Shown here one piece after another: positions 14,534 to 21,901 of a stretch of DNA of 26,563 nt (position 1 is the first letter of the stretch; each line of letters begins with the position of its first letter). The stretch is taken from positions 1-26,563 of the forward strand of contig JAPJOW010000024.1 of the NCBI GenBank assembly GCA_030826005.1. The letters run 5' to 3'. Source of the stretch: Aliterella sp. RAGGC_92. GTDB lineage: Bacteria; Cyanobacteriota; Cyanobacteriia; Cyanobacteriales; Chroococcidiopsidaceae. Position numbers and translations under genes: made by a program. The notes below the pieces were generated by a model. That model was given only the letters and a program-made list of their open reading frames with translations. It was not told the origin of the DNA and made no database searches.

Positions 14534-14637
14534 GCTTTTGCGATGCTAAATCAAAGATTATAGCGTAGGCAGTCCGCGATCGCGCTTTTCTCCAAATACG
14601 CGCCGCCTACAATGGGTAATCTCAGCCTCCAAAGAAG

Positions 14638-15273
14638 TTAAAAATTTTGCGTTTGTCCTACTACTGTTGGCGCATCAACAACTAAATGCAGGCGATCGCT
14701 ATGAACTGTTAATATTGGCTGACCAATATTTAAAGCTGCAAAGGGGCTAGTAGGGGGAATTGCTAACTTGGAACTTACTAAACCAAGTTTTGATTCTACA
14801 ATAGCTGGAAATATTGCTAAATTGCTATTCAAGCAACTAAAAGCTGAGGCGCTTAATTTTAAAGGTAAACCCAAGCTTTGACGGCGATATTCTAATTTAC
14901 ATAACAAGTTATCTGCTTGGCGGACAGTGACGCTATTTTCTGTCCAAGTAAATTGAGCTAGTTCTTTTGGCAATCCCCAAACTTCTCGTCCCCCAGCAAC
15001 GGAGTCTGGGTTATCTACATAGATGTGGGAAACCCAGCCGCCAAATTTACCTTTGTAGGTTAAAAAACCAGCAATAATAATTAATTCGCTATATTCTAGT
15101 GCGGAACTTGCATTGTATTTAGATAAATAAACTCCACCAACAGTTTTATTAGGCAAAACAGAAATAATGTTTAATTCTGACGGGATAAAGGAACGTACTT
15201 TTTTAATATCTAATAACTGCAAAGTTGTTAAAGCGTAGCCTTGTAACGTCCAAGGTGGTTGGGGATAGCTCAT
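14638..15273 (-). CDS. Acetoacetate decarboxylase-like protein
   Basis: A 211-aa soluble protein of the acetoacetate decarboxylase (ADC) superfamily. The diagnostic stretch GGREVWGLPKELAQF (about 94-108) contains K103, which corresponds to the Schiff-base lysine of true ADC, with R96 and E97 before it. Flanking features are FIPSELNI near the N-terminus and YVDNPDSV before the motif. Many bacterial members are not acetoacetate decarboxylases and act on other oxo-acids or are uncharacterised, so the substrate here is open. TAGGA about 9-13 nt before the ATG at 15273 supports the start. It follows the secreted 192-aa protein by 16 nt on the same strand, so they are probably cotranscribed, possibly with rpoZ. 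Confidence 0.85.
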   Translation of the reverse strand: MSYPQPPWTLQGYALTTLQLLDIKKVRSFIPSELNIISVLPNKTVGGVYLSKYNASSALEYSELIIIAGFLTYKGKFGGWVSHIYVDNPDSVAGGREVWGLPKELAQFTWTENSVTVRQADNLLCKLEYRRQSLGLPLKLSASAFSCLNSNLAIFPAIVESKLGLVSSKLAIPPTSPFAALNIGQPILTVHSDRLHLVVDAPTVVGQTQNF

Positions 15274-15289
15274 TAATTATTCCTAAAAA

Positions 15290-15868
15290 TTAAAGTTTTA
15301 ATCTCTGTGCGTCTCCAGGGCGTGGCGATAGCGGTGAATTTGATTGGTTGGGATTTGGAGGAGAAGAAGAAGAATTTGCCCCTGGCGATGGCGAGGCGCT
15401 ATTTGCTGGCGATCGCGTATTTTGATTGAGTAAGCTAACTAAAGTTTGTACCAAGTCGTTGCGCTGTTTGCGGTTGAGGCGGTTAATTGCCGCGCGATCG
15501 CCTTCTAGGGGATTAGAATTTAAAGTAGCATTCCCAGGATAAGCGGCTTCATTTATTAGCTCGTTAGCACCTAGATAATCAGCTAAAGTTAATTTCCAAT
15601 CCAGCCTGTAACCTGGTGGGCGACCTTTAACGTACAAGTGATATTGCAGCAAGCGAGTTACTAAAGTATTGTTTGGATCTACTTTTTTTGTCTCTTTGCT
15701 GACGTACTTGTTTTCTAATGGTAAATCCGGCAACCTTTGATAAACTTGCTGCCAAAGCTCTTGAGGTCTAGGTGTTTGAGCAAAACTCATGCTTGTTCCT
15801 AGCACCAATAAACCTGTTAGGCAGGCGATAGTAAATAGCCCCAAGAGCGAAGTTTTCTGCCTGTTCAC
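15290..15868 (-). CDS. Exported protein of unknown function with Ser/Pro-rich tail
   Basis: A 192-aa product starting at GTG 15868. Residues 1-30 form a signal peptide (RQKTSLLGLFTIACLTGLLV, cleavage likely after SFA). The mature part (about 31-145) is polar, with WQQVYQRLPDLPLENKYVSKE and a stretch YLYVKGRPPGYRLDWKLTLADYLG-like in character around residues 75-100. The last 45 residues are low complexity, rich in Ser, Pro and Asn, probably a flexible tail in the periplasm. I do not recognise a named family. It lies 54 nt after rpoZ and 16 nt before the ADC-like gene on the same strand, so the three may form one transcription unit. Confidence 0.75.
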   Translation of the reverse strand: MNRQKTSLLGLFTIACLTGLLVLGTSMSFAQTPRPQELWQQVYQRLPDLPLENKYVSKETKKVDPNNTLVTRLLQYHLYVKGRPPGYRLDWKLTLADYLGANELINEAAYPGNATLNSNPLEGDRAAINRLNRKQRNDLVQTLVSLLNQNTRSPANSASPSPGANSSSSPPNPNQSNSPLSPRPGDAQRLKL

Positions 15869-15922
15869 AATGATTGTTAGTAATTTACCTAAAATTTTGC
15901 TCGATTATTGGTAACGCTGGTT

Positions 15923-16159
15923 TTAAGGTTCGCCAATAATTTCTGGTTGATTGAGTTCGTCGGACATTTCAATAATTGCCCGCAGGACTGGTTTCATCAT
16001 CGGATCGTCCATACTATCAAAGTCTTCATAACGACGGCGTTTAGCCCGGTTAGCTACTTGAACGGTAATGCGATAGCGATTGGAAGCAGCGCTAATTAGC
16101 TCCTCCGATCGTTGAATAACCTCGCTTTGGGGTGTCTCGAACTTAGAACGCTTGAGCAT
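15923..16159 (-). CDS. rpoZ: RNA polymerase omega subunit
   Basis: Omega helps assemble and stabilise RNA polymerase by clamping the beta' subunit. The 78-aa length is typical for cyanobacteria. The core EELISAASNRYRITVQVANRAKRRRYEDF (residues about 19-47, given here for its RYxITVQVANRAKRR signature) and the following MMKPVLRAIIEMSDE are diagnostic. The start is ATG at 16159. It is the first gene of a minus-strand run with the secreted protein and the ADC-like gene, and is divergent from the PucC-type transporter gene with a 145-nt spacer. A possible -10 TAAAAT lies about 20-30 nt upstream, with a poor -35. Confidence 0.95.
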   Translation of the reverse strand: MLKRSKFETPQSEVIQRSEELISAASNRYRITVQVANRAKRRRYEDFDSMDDPMMKPVLRAIIEMSDELNQPEIIGEP

Positions 16160-16304
16160 GAAACCTGCTTACTTAGGGTCAATTTTATTTTACCGCAAAG
16201 CTGAGATTGAATAGCTTTTAAGCAAATCTTGGGAATTTTTGGCTTTAGATTAATAATAAGCTTAGACAGAAGTCGCCTACCTACTAATTTTATTTACTAA
16301 AACT

Positions 16305-17723
16305 ATGGCAAGCAGCGATTTATACGACTCACACTTCAATCTAACCGCGCCTAAACTAAACCTCTTAACCATGTTCCGGCTAGGCTTGTTTCAGATGGGG
16401 CTAGGAATTATGGCTGTCTTAACTTTGGGCGTACTTAATCGGGTGATGATTGATGAATTAAAAGTACCCGCAATAGTAGCCGCAGGAGCGATCGCCATGC
16501 ACCAATTTATCGCTCCAGCTAGGGTATGGTTTGGGCAGATGTCGGACTCTAAACCCTTGTATGGCTACCATCGTACAGGCTATGTGTGGACGGGGGCAAC
16601 ATTATTTGCGATCGCATCTTTTTTAGCTGTACAGGTAATTTGGCAACTTGGCTCAAGTTTACAATCTGGTTGGACGATGCAAACCTATGGTTTAGTAGGG
16701 TTACTAGGGTTAGTTTTTGCGCTTTATGGTTTAGCTATTAGCGCCAGTTCTACGCCCTTTGCCGCGCTGTTAGTCGATGTCTCTGAGGAAGATAATCGCT
16801 CTAAGCTAGTTGGTATTGTTTGGTCGATGTTGATGGTGGGTATTATTATCGGCGCAATTATTAGCAGCGTTTTGTTAAAACAAATTGCTTTAGATGCACC
16901 CTTAGAATTGTTGCAATCCTCTGTAAATCGTTTGTTTTTAATTGTTCCCGCCGCCGTTGTGGGATTAGCTTTTGTTGCCACAGTGGGGGTAGAAAAAAAA
17001 TATTCTCAGTATGCAAAGCGATCGCAATTAGTAAACCGCGAAGATAGTATTACTTTAGGTCGGGCTTTAAGAGTTTTAACTGCTAACCGTCAAACAGGGA
17101 TATTTTTTACTTTTCTCCTTGTAATGACAATTAGTTTATTTATGCAGGAAGCTGTACTAGAACCTTACGGCGGCGAAGTTTTTGGCATGACGATTTCTCA
17201 AACTACAAAACTAAACGCTTTTTGGGGTACGGGTACGCTAATCGGCATGAGTACGACGGGCTTTTTAATTGTGCCGCGTTTGGGTAAGCAAAAAACTACT
17301 CAAATTGGTTGTATTGCTGTAGCTGCAACTTTTGGCTTGATAATTGCCGCAGGTTTAACGGCTAATCCGCAAATGCTGCACGGTGCGTTATTAATATTTG
17401 GCTTGGCTTCTGGCGTAACTACTACAGGCGCAATTAGTTTAATGCTAGATTTGACGGCGGCGGAAACGGCGGGTACTTTTATCGGTGCTTGGGGTTTATC
17501 GCAAGCAATGGCGCGAGGGATTGCAACGGTTTCCGGCGGTGCGGTGTTGGATATAGGTAAATCGCTATTTACTTCGCCAGTATTATCTTATGGCTTGGTA
17601 TTTGGGTTGCAAGCGGTAGGAATGCTACTTGCTGTAGCGTGCTTGCGGCGCGTTAATGTGGCAGAATTTCAAACAAAGACAAAAAACGCGATCGCATCGG
17701 TTTTAAAAGGTGAAATAGATTGA
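16305..17723 (+). CDS. BCD-family (PucC-type) MFS chlorophyll transporter
   Basis: A 472-aa major-facilitator protein with about twelve hydrophobic segments. It begins NLLTMFRLGLFQMGLGIMAV, then NRVMIDELKVPA and the loop FGQMSDSKPLYGYHRTGY, all typical of the PucC/LhaA/BCD group (bacteriochlorophyll delivery family). Members are thought to deliver (bacterio)chlorophyll to antenna or reaction-centre proteins during assembly; cyanobacteria have several paralogs, some near isiA-type or high-light genes, and none of those neighbours is here. The stop TGA (17721-17723) overlaps the TTG start of the inositol-monophosphatase-family gene, so the two are translationally coupled. The substrate is inferred from the family. 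Confidence 0.92.
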   Translation: MASSDLYDSHFNLTAPKLNLLTMFRLGLFQMGLGIMAVLTLGVLNRVMIDELKVPAIVAAGAIAMHQFIAPARVWFGQMSDSKPLYGYHRTGYVWTGATLFAIASFLAVQVIWQLGSSLQSGWTMQTYGLVGLLGLVFALYGLAISASSTPFAALLVDVSEEDNRSKLVGIVWSMLMVGIIIGAIISSVLLKQIALDAPLELLQSSVNRLFLIVPAAVVGLAFVATVGVEKKYSQYAKRSQLVNREDSITLGRALRVLTANRQTGIFFTFLLVMTISLFMQEAVLEPYGGEVFGMTISQTTKLNAFWGTGTLIGMSTTGFLIVPRLGKQKTTQIGCIAVAATFGLIIAAGLTANPQMLHGALLIFGLASGVTTTGAISLMLDLTAAETAGTFIGAWGLSQAMARGIATVSGGAVLDIGKSLFTSPVLSYGLVFGLQAVGMLLAVACLRRVNVAEFQTKTKNAIASVLKGEID

Positions 17724-18538
17724 ATAATGATTTTTGGCAGCAAGTTTTTGATTTTGCCCAAGCTACCGCTCATACAGTAGGGGAACAGTTACTCAAAGAT
17801 TTTGGACAAGTTTCCGCCGATGAAAAAGCTGATGGTAGCTTAGTTACACGCTCGGATAAATGGGCGGATTTAGAAATACAAAAGGCGATCGCATCTCATT
17901 TTCCTACTCACGGCATTTTAACTGAAGAAGGCTCTCATACTTTCCCCGATACCGAATGGTGTTGGATTATCGATCCTGTGGATGGTACTACTAATTTTGC
18001 TAGGGGTATTCCGCTTTGGGGCGTTTCTTTAGGCTTGCTCTATCGCGGTACTCCGGTTTTTGGTTACGTCTATTTTCCGCCGATAAATCAAGCTTTTCAC
18101 GGCTACTGGTGCGATGCTCCCGAACTATCCCCGCCTCCTAAAGGCGCTTTTTGTAACGGGCTTTCCATCCACTCTAGTTCGGAACAACTAACGGGCAATC
18201 ACTTTTTTAGTATTTGTACTCGCACTTTGCAAAGCTTCCGTATAGAAGGTTTTCCTGCCAAAATTCGGATGCTGGGGGTGGCTAGTTACAATCTACTTAC
18301 CGTTGCTAATGCGGCAACTTTGGGGGCTGTGGAGTCTACACCCAAAATTTGGGATATTGCGGGAGTTTGGGTTGTTGCTACTGCTGCTGGCTGTACGTGG
18401 ATGCCTCTAAATTCTCTCCCCATGTTTCCTCTAACTCCTGGCAAAGATTACGGCAATTATTCTTTCCCAACGCTGCTTGTTAGCCGCCCCGATTTATTAC
18501 CTATTTTCCAACCTTTTGTTGATTTAGTAGACTTTTAA
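17720..18538 (+). CDS. Inositol monophosphatase-family phosphatase
   Basis: A 272-aa Mg2+-dependent sugar-phosphate phosphatase of the IMPase superfamily. Metal ligands are visible in LTEEGS (E69, E70), DPVDGTTNF (D85, D88) and WDIAG (D212). The start is TTG at 17720 overlapping the previous stop (TTGA). A strong AGGTGA at 17708-17713, 6 nt upstream, supports it, and no ATG is closer. Possible substrates are inositol 1-phosphate, histidinol phosphate, 3'-phosphoadenosine 5'-phosphate or fructose bisphosphate; the sequence alone does not decide. Coupling to the PucC-type transporter suggests co-expression but no obvious joint pathway. The stop is only 5 nt from the stop of the converging 119-aa gene. 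Confidence 0.93.
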   Translation: MNNDFWQQVFDFAQATAHTVGEQLLKDFGQVSADEKADGSLVTRSDKWADLEIQKAIASHFPTHGILTEEGSHTFPDTEWCWIIDPVDGTTNFARGIPLWGVSLGLLYRGTPVFGYVYFPPINQAFHGYWCDAPELSPPPKGAFCNGLSIHSSSEQLTGNHFFSICTRTLQSFRIEGFPAKIRMLGVASYNLLTVANAATLGAVESTPKIWDIAGVWVVATAAGCTWMPLNSLPMFPLTPGKDYGNYSFPTLLVSRPDLLPIFQPFVDLVDF

Positions 18539-18543
18539 GATAG

Positions 18544-18903
18544 TTAAGAAACTGCACCAGATATTAAGCCTGAAATATCTAGCAAGCGTTCTGACCAATT
18601 GTGGGCTTGTTTAGCGACATTCATACGTTCTGTAGGATTTGCCCAAACCTCTGCCCAAGTTAGTTGCCATTTAGCCAGTTGAATTTGGAACTCGATTAAG
18701 TCTGCGGCTTTATCTAGTTCTATATCGGTAGCTACCCATTCAATAAAAAACTTACTTTCTTCTACTAAAATTTTAACCAAGTCACCGTTAACGGAGTTAT
18801 TAGACAAAGATTCAATTCGAGCTAAATTAACGGCTAAATTACCTAATCTGTTAGGTAAATCGTCCTGTAGATAGCGCTCTTTTTTTGTATTCCAATCTTT
18901 CAT
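18544..18903 (-). CDS. Conserved-looking hypothetical protein, 119 aa
   Basis: A soluble, mostly alpha-helical 119-aa protein with no cysteines and no signal peptide or membrane helix. Features are DDLPNRLGNLAVNLARIESLS near the start, ESKFFIEWVATDIELDKAADLIEFQ in the middle (acidic, helical) and WSERLLDISGLISGAVS at the end. The alternation of hydrophobic and charged residues suggests a helical bundle. I do not recognise a named family. The reading frame, its codon use and tight packing (5 nt from the IMPase-family stop) support a real gene. It stands alone, 132 nt downstream of the ChaN-like gene. Confidence 0.75.
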   Translation of the reverse strand: MKDWNTKKERYLQDDLPNRLGNLAVNLARIESLSNNSVNGDLVKILVEESKFFIEWVATDIELDKAADLIEFQIQLAKWQLTWAEVWANPTERMNVAKQAHNWSERLLDISGLISGAVS

Positions 18904-19035
18904 AACTACCCAATCAATTTTTGAACGATCGCCGCAACGTTAACTTTAATATTAGGGTCAAGGATTTCTATTGAACGATTATTTTGACATGGAATTTGGT
19001 TTTAAAGGTTTTACAATGCGATCGCAAACAAAAAC

Positions 19036-20007
19036 TTAATTACCTTCTTGCCAAAAAACATAATCGGCAATTGGTAATTTGGTAGCACTTTTCTCCTCTA
19101 AATCGTTACTTAATAGCACCGAACGTTGATTAAGAGGTGTTTTCAATCGTCGCGCTACGCGGCTGGGAATACCGTAGTTATAAACAATATGCCCTTGTCC
19201 AACTAAAACTACAACTTGGTAGCCTGGATGAGTTTGGATAAACTTGGCAATTCCTTCCGCCATCGTTTCATCCCACAATACCTGAGCTTGAAAAAACTTT
19301 TCAAAACTTTCACTATTACCTTTAGCATCGGCTTGATGTTGCTGGAAAATTCCAAGCATTAACTGGCGATACTCCGCATTATCTGTATAGATTTCGGAAA
19401 GGGGAGGAATAAATTTACTTTGCGCTGGGGTGAGGCTACTTAAACCATTTTTGGCAACTAGGCGGGTGACTTCTGTAGGAGTATTTAAAGCTAAAACTGG
19501 TAGCTTTTTGGCTTTAGCAAATTGGACAATTGGAGCGTAATATTGCCAAGGATAACCCCAACGCTGTTTGTATTCGCTTTTGTCTAATAATTCTTGCTCG
19601 GTAATTTTTCCGGCTAAATAATCGTTTACAACACCCTGATAAGGACGTTGGAACATTTCAAGCGCGATCGCCAGCTTACTATTTTTCTTCTGTAATTGTT
19701 GGATAATCTCTAGTTGCAGCCGATGATCTTTAGCATTATCGTGAGTTTCGCCTAAGTAGATAACCTTTGCTTTTGCTAGTTGCTGCAATGCTTGGGAGTA
19801 ACTAATTATAAGCTTCCTTTGATCTTTACACCCGCGTAGTTCACCGGAAATCTGAATAGATAAAACATTAGGGTCATCCATTAAGACTATTTGCGGACGA
19901 CAATCATCTATCTTTTGGGTGTAAGCAGGTACAGCAACTAACCAAAGAGCGATCGCACTAATAGCAAACAACGACAGAAAAAATCGGCGCTTAGTAAACA
20001 GTTTCAT
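19036..20007 (-). CDS. ChaN-like haem-binding-type protein
   Basis: A 323-aa exported protein. Residues 1-30 are a signal peptide or N-terminal anchor (FFLSLFAISAIALWLVAVPAYT). No lipobox cysteine follows, unlike the ChaN lipoproteins. The DUF399/ChaN domain (about 65-300) shows IYLGETHD (84-90), LEMFQRPYQ near 116-124 and VGQGHIVYNYGIPSR at 269-283. In characterised ChaN the conserved Tyr and His bind haem at a dimer interface; the role in cyanobacteria is not established. I start at ATG 20007 because the signal peptide begins there and AGGA is just upstream; an open frame reaches 20163 but lies inside the cupin gene. The start overlaps the cupin 3' end by 17 nt, so the two are coupled. Confidence 0.88.
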   Translation of the reverse strand: MKLFTKRRFFLSLFAISAIALWLVAVPAYTQKIDDCRPQIVLMDDPNVLSIQISGELRGCKDQRKLIISYSQALQQLAKAKVIYLGETHDNAKDHRLQLEIIQQLQKKNSKLAIALEMFQRPYQGVVNDYLAGKITEQELLDKSEYKQRWGYPWQYYAPIVQFAKAKKLPVLALNTPTEVTRLVAKNGLSSLTPAQSKFIPPLSEIYTDNAEYRQLMLGIFQQHQADAKGNSESFEKFFQAQVLWDETMAEGIAKFIQTHPGYQVVVLVGQGHIVYNYGIPSRVARRLKTPLNQRSVLLSNDLEEKSATKLPIADYVFWQEGN

Positions 20008-20350
20008 CTTCCTTGCGCCAAGCAGGATCGACAATGCAGATAAATACCAGCGCCTCGTCGCCACAGTTGTAAATAAATTGCTTGGCGTTGGGGGGAATGT
20101 ACACTGCATCCCCCGGTACAACGATTTGAACTTCCGAATCGATGTGCATTTCTCCTTTACCACTGAGAATATAATAAACTTCTGAAGTAGTTAAAGAGTG
20201 AGGCTGAGAAGTTTTACCTACTGGTAAGGTTGCATGAGCTAAACTGTAGCGCAATGCGATCGCCTGTTTGTCGGGGTGTAGTAATTCCCGCAATAGGGTA
20301 TTATCCCCTGCCACAAATTCATCGCAATCGAGAAGTTTTTGAATCAGCAT
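19991..20350 (-). CDS. Single-domain cupin protein
   Basis: A 119-aa protein with one cupin fold. The first motif reads PVGKTSQPHSLTTSEVYYIL (about 43-62, H51 and E57) and the second PGDAVYIPPNAKQFIYNCG (79-97). The first motif lacks the second His of the usual HxH pair, and the second motif has Q91 where metal-binding cupins have His. The site may bind a metal weakly or not at all. The C-terminus ICIVDPAWRKEDE is shared by a known group of small cupins, but their function is unknown to me. It follows the four-cysteine membrane ORF by 15 nt and overlaps the ChaN-like gene by 17 nt, so the three form one operon, probably with chlG. Confidence 0.88.
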   Translation of the reverse strand: MLIQKLLDCDEFVAGDNTLLRELLHPDKQAIALRYSLAHATLPVGKTSQPHSLTTSEVYYILSGKGEMHIDSEVQIVVPGDAVYIPPNAKQFIYNCGDEALVFICIVDPAWRKEDETVY

Positions 20351-20365
20351 TTGATAATTAGATTT

Positions 20366-20653
20366 TTAGTAGAGCATGGGATTGGTTTTTGGCTGGTAAT
20401 CCATGCAGGAAATCGCGTCTTCGGTATTGGCTATTGAAGGCTGTACGGTGCATTTTAGGCGATAGTCATTGGTAAAAAACTGACAACCAGAGCAAGGAAT
20501 TTGGTGCATTTTCTGGGTAGTCGTCGCGCCTTCTTGGATGGCATTCCACAAACTCCAACAAAATAGAAAAGTTAAAGACCAAGCAGACAAAAAACAAATC
20601 GGCATAAGCATCGGCTGGACGAAATGGATTAAGACTTGCAGTAGTTGAAACAC
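20366..20653 (-). CDS. Small membrane protein with a four-cysteine motif
   Basis: A 95-aa protein starting at GTG 20653. One or two hydrophobic segments occupy residues about 3-38 (MFQLLQVLIHFVQPML, then ICFLSAWSLTFLFCWSLW). The polar C-terminal half carries four cysteines at 54, 57, 68 and 83, spaced CxxC-x10-C-x14-C (IPCSGCQFF, RLKC, ISCMDY). That pattern suits a zinc or iron-sulfur site, or redox-active disulfides. The polar part is probably on one face of the membrane. I do not recognise a named family. It lies 73 nt after chlG and 15 nt before the cupin gene on the same strand. Confidence 0.75.
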   Translation of the reverse strand: MFQLLQVLIHFVQPMLMPICFLSAWSLTFLFCWSLWNAIQEGATTTQKMHQIPCSGCQFFTNDYRLKCTVQPSIANTEDAISCMDYQPKTNPMLY

Positions 20654-20726
20654 GGTATTTGTATGCAGGCTAACAACGTATTATTAGCCATGTTAATGTA
20701 TTTCATCAGTTTAGTTAATATCTTCC

Positions 20727-21794
20727 TCAAACTCCTGCATGACCTAACGCAATACCAGTAAGCAGCATTCCCAAAACTAAAAATGGTTGAGCGCTGGCTT
20801 GATACTTAACATCGTTGTTGAGAGGATCGGGAAGGAAATAAAGCTTTTGGAAAACAATTTGCGGCACAATTAGCAGTAAAACGATCGCACCGTAAACGTT
20901 TTCATGCAAACTCAGCAAATAAGCGCCTATCCCAGCTTGAAATAGGTCTATCATTAAAACGCAAATCCAAGCGGCGGTATTGACTCCAAACATCACCGGG
21001 AGGGATTGTAAACCAAATTGGCGATCGCCTTCAACACTTTTAAAGTCATTAACTACCGCAATTCCCAACCCCGCCATACTGTAAACAAGCGTCAAAATTA
21101 CAATTGTCCAATTAAGATCGCCAAATAAAGCATGACCCGTACACCAAGGTAAAGCAATATAACTTGCTCCCAAAGCGTAACCGCTCAACCAACCGTTGCG
21201 CTTGAGTTGAAAAGGTGGCGCACCGTAAATATAAGCCAAAAATGAGCCACCCAAGGCGAGAGCGGTAATTGTCGGAAATTCATGACCTGCCCATTTATCG
21301 AGGATAAATGCGATCGCAATTCCCGATAATAATAATGTCAAAATTTGGGTAATAACTTGCGGTGTCGTAATTGCACCAGAGGGAATCGGGCGATAAGGTT
21401 CGTTTACTGCGTCAATATCGCGATCGGAATAATCGTTAACTGTTTGGGTATAACCTGTTAGCAATGGCCCAGCAAGCAACATACAAGTAGCTACTTTTAG
21501 CACGTTTTCTAGCGACCAAGTGAAGTTACCTGAAGACGCTGTACCGCATAGTACGCCCCAAATTAACGGAATCCAGGTAATCGGCTTTGTTAACTGTAAA
21601 CGAATTTTCCAAATCGATGTTTCACCGCTAGAAGCTCCTTTCATTCCTAGCATTTGCCGAGTTTTAGCAGAGCGATCGCTAACTAGCGGCGCATCGGTAC
21701 TAGGTTTAACATCTAGTGGCGCTTTAGTCTCCGGTTCGAGAAATTCTAATTGTTCGCTATTAGCTTCAGGAAATGATTGAGTTGGTTCAGACAT
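20727..21794 (-). CDS. chlG: Chlorophyll synthase
   Basis: ChlG attaches the geranylgeranyl or phytyl tail to chlorophyllide a, the last step of chlorophyll a synthesis, in the thylakoid membrane. It belongs to the UbiA prenyltransferase superfamily. The first Asp-rich motif NDYSDRDIDAVNEPYRPIPSG is at 120-140 (N120, D121, D124, D128), and the second NDFKSVEGDRQ is near 249-259. Eight or nine hydrophobic segments follow residue 70. The first 55 residues are a polar extension with many Glu and Pro, longer than the core enzyme needs. It is preceded on the same strand by get3d (107-nt spacer) and followed by the four-cysteine ORF. A short palindrome TAACTA-T-TAGTTA lies upstream at 21853-21865. 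Confidence 0.97.
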   Translation of the reverse strand: MSEPTQSFPEANSEQLEFLEPETKAPLDVKPSTDAPLVSDRSAKTRQMLGMKGASSGETSIWKIRLQLTKPITWIPLIWGVLCGTASSGNFTWSLENVLKVATCMLLAGPLLTGYTQTVNDYSDRDIDAVNEPYRPIPSGAITTPQVITQILTLLLSGIAIAFILDKWAGHEFPTITALALGGSFLAYIYGAPPFQLKRNGWLSGYALGASYIALPWCTGHALFGDLNWTIVILTLVYSMAGLGIAVVNDFKSVEGDRQFGLQSLPVMFGVNTAAWICVLMIDLFQAGIGAYLLSLHENVYGAIVLLLIVPQIVFQKLYFLPDPLNNDVKYQASAQPFLVLGMLLTGIALGHAGV

Positions 21795-21901
21795 AGTTTT
21801 TTAATTAAATTTATTTGTATGGGACTTCGCCAAACTTTTAATAGTATTAGCGTAACTATTAGTTAGGGGCAGAAAAAGAGAATCTACCCCCATTGTCCTA
21901 A

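Noticed and set aside
20008..20163. Upstream extension of the ChaN-like gene giving 52 more residues
   Set aside because: The extension lies inside the cupin gene, is not hydrophobic in a signal-like way, and the signal peptide begins at the internal ATG (20007), which has AGGA before it.
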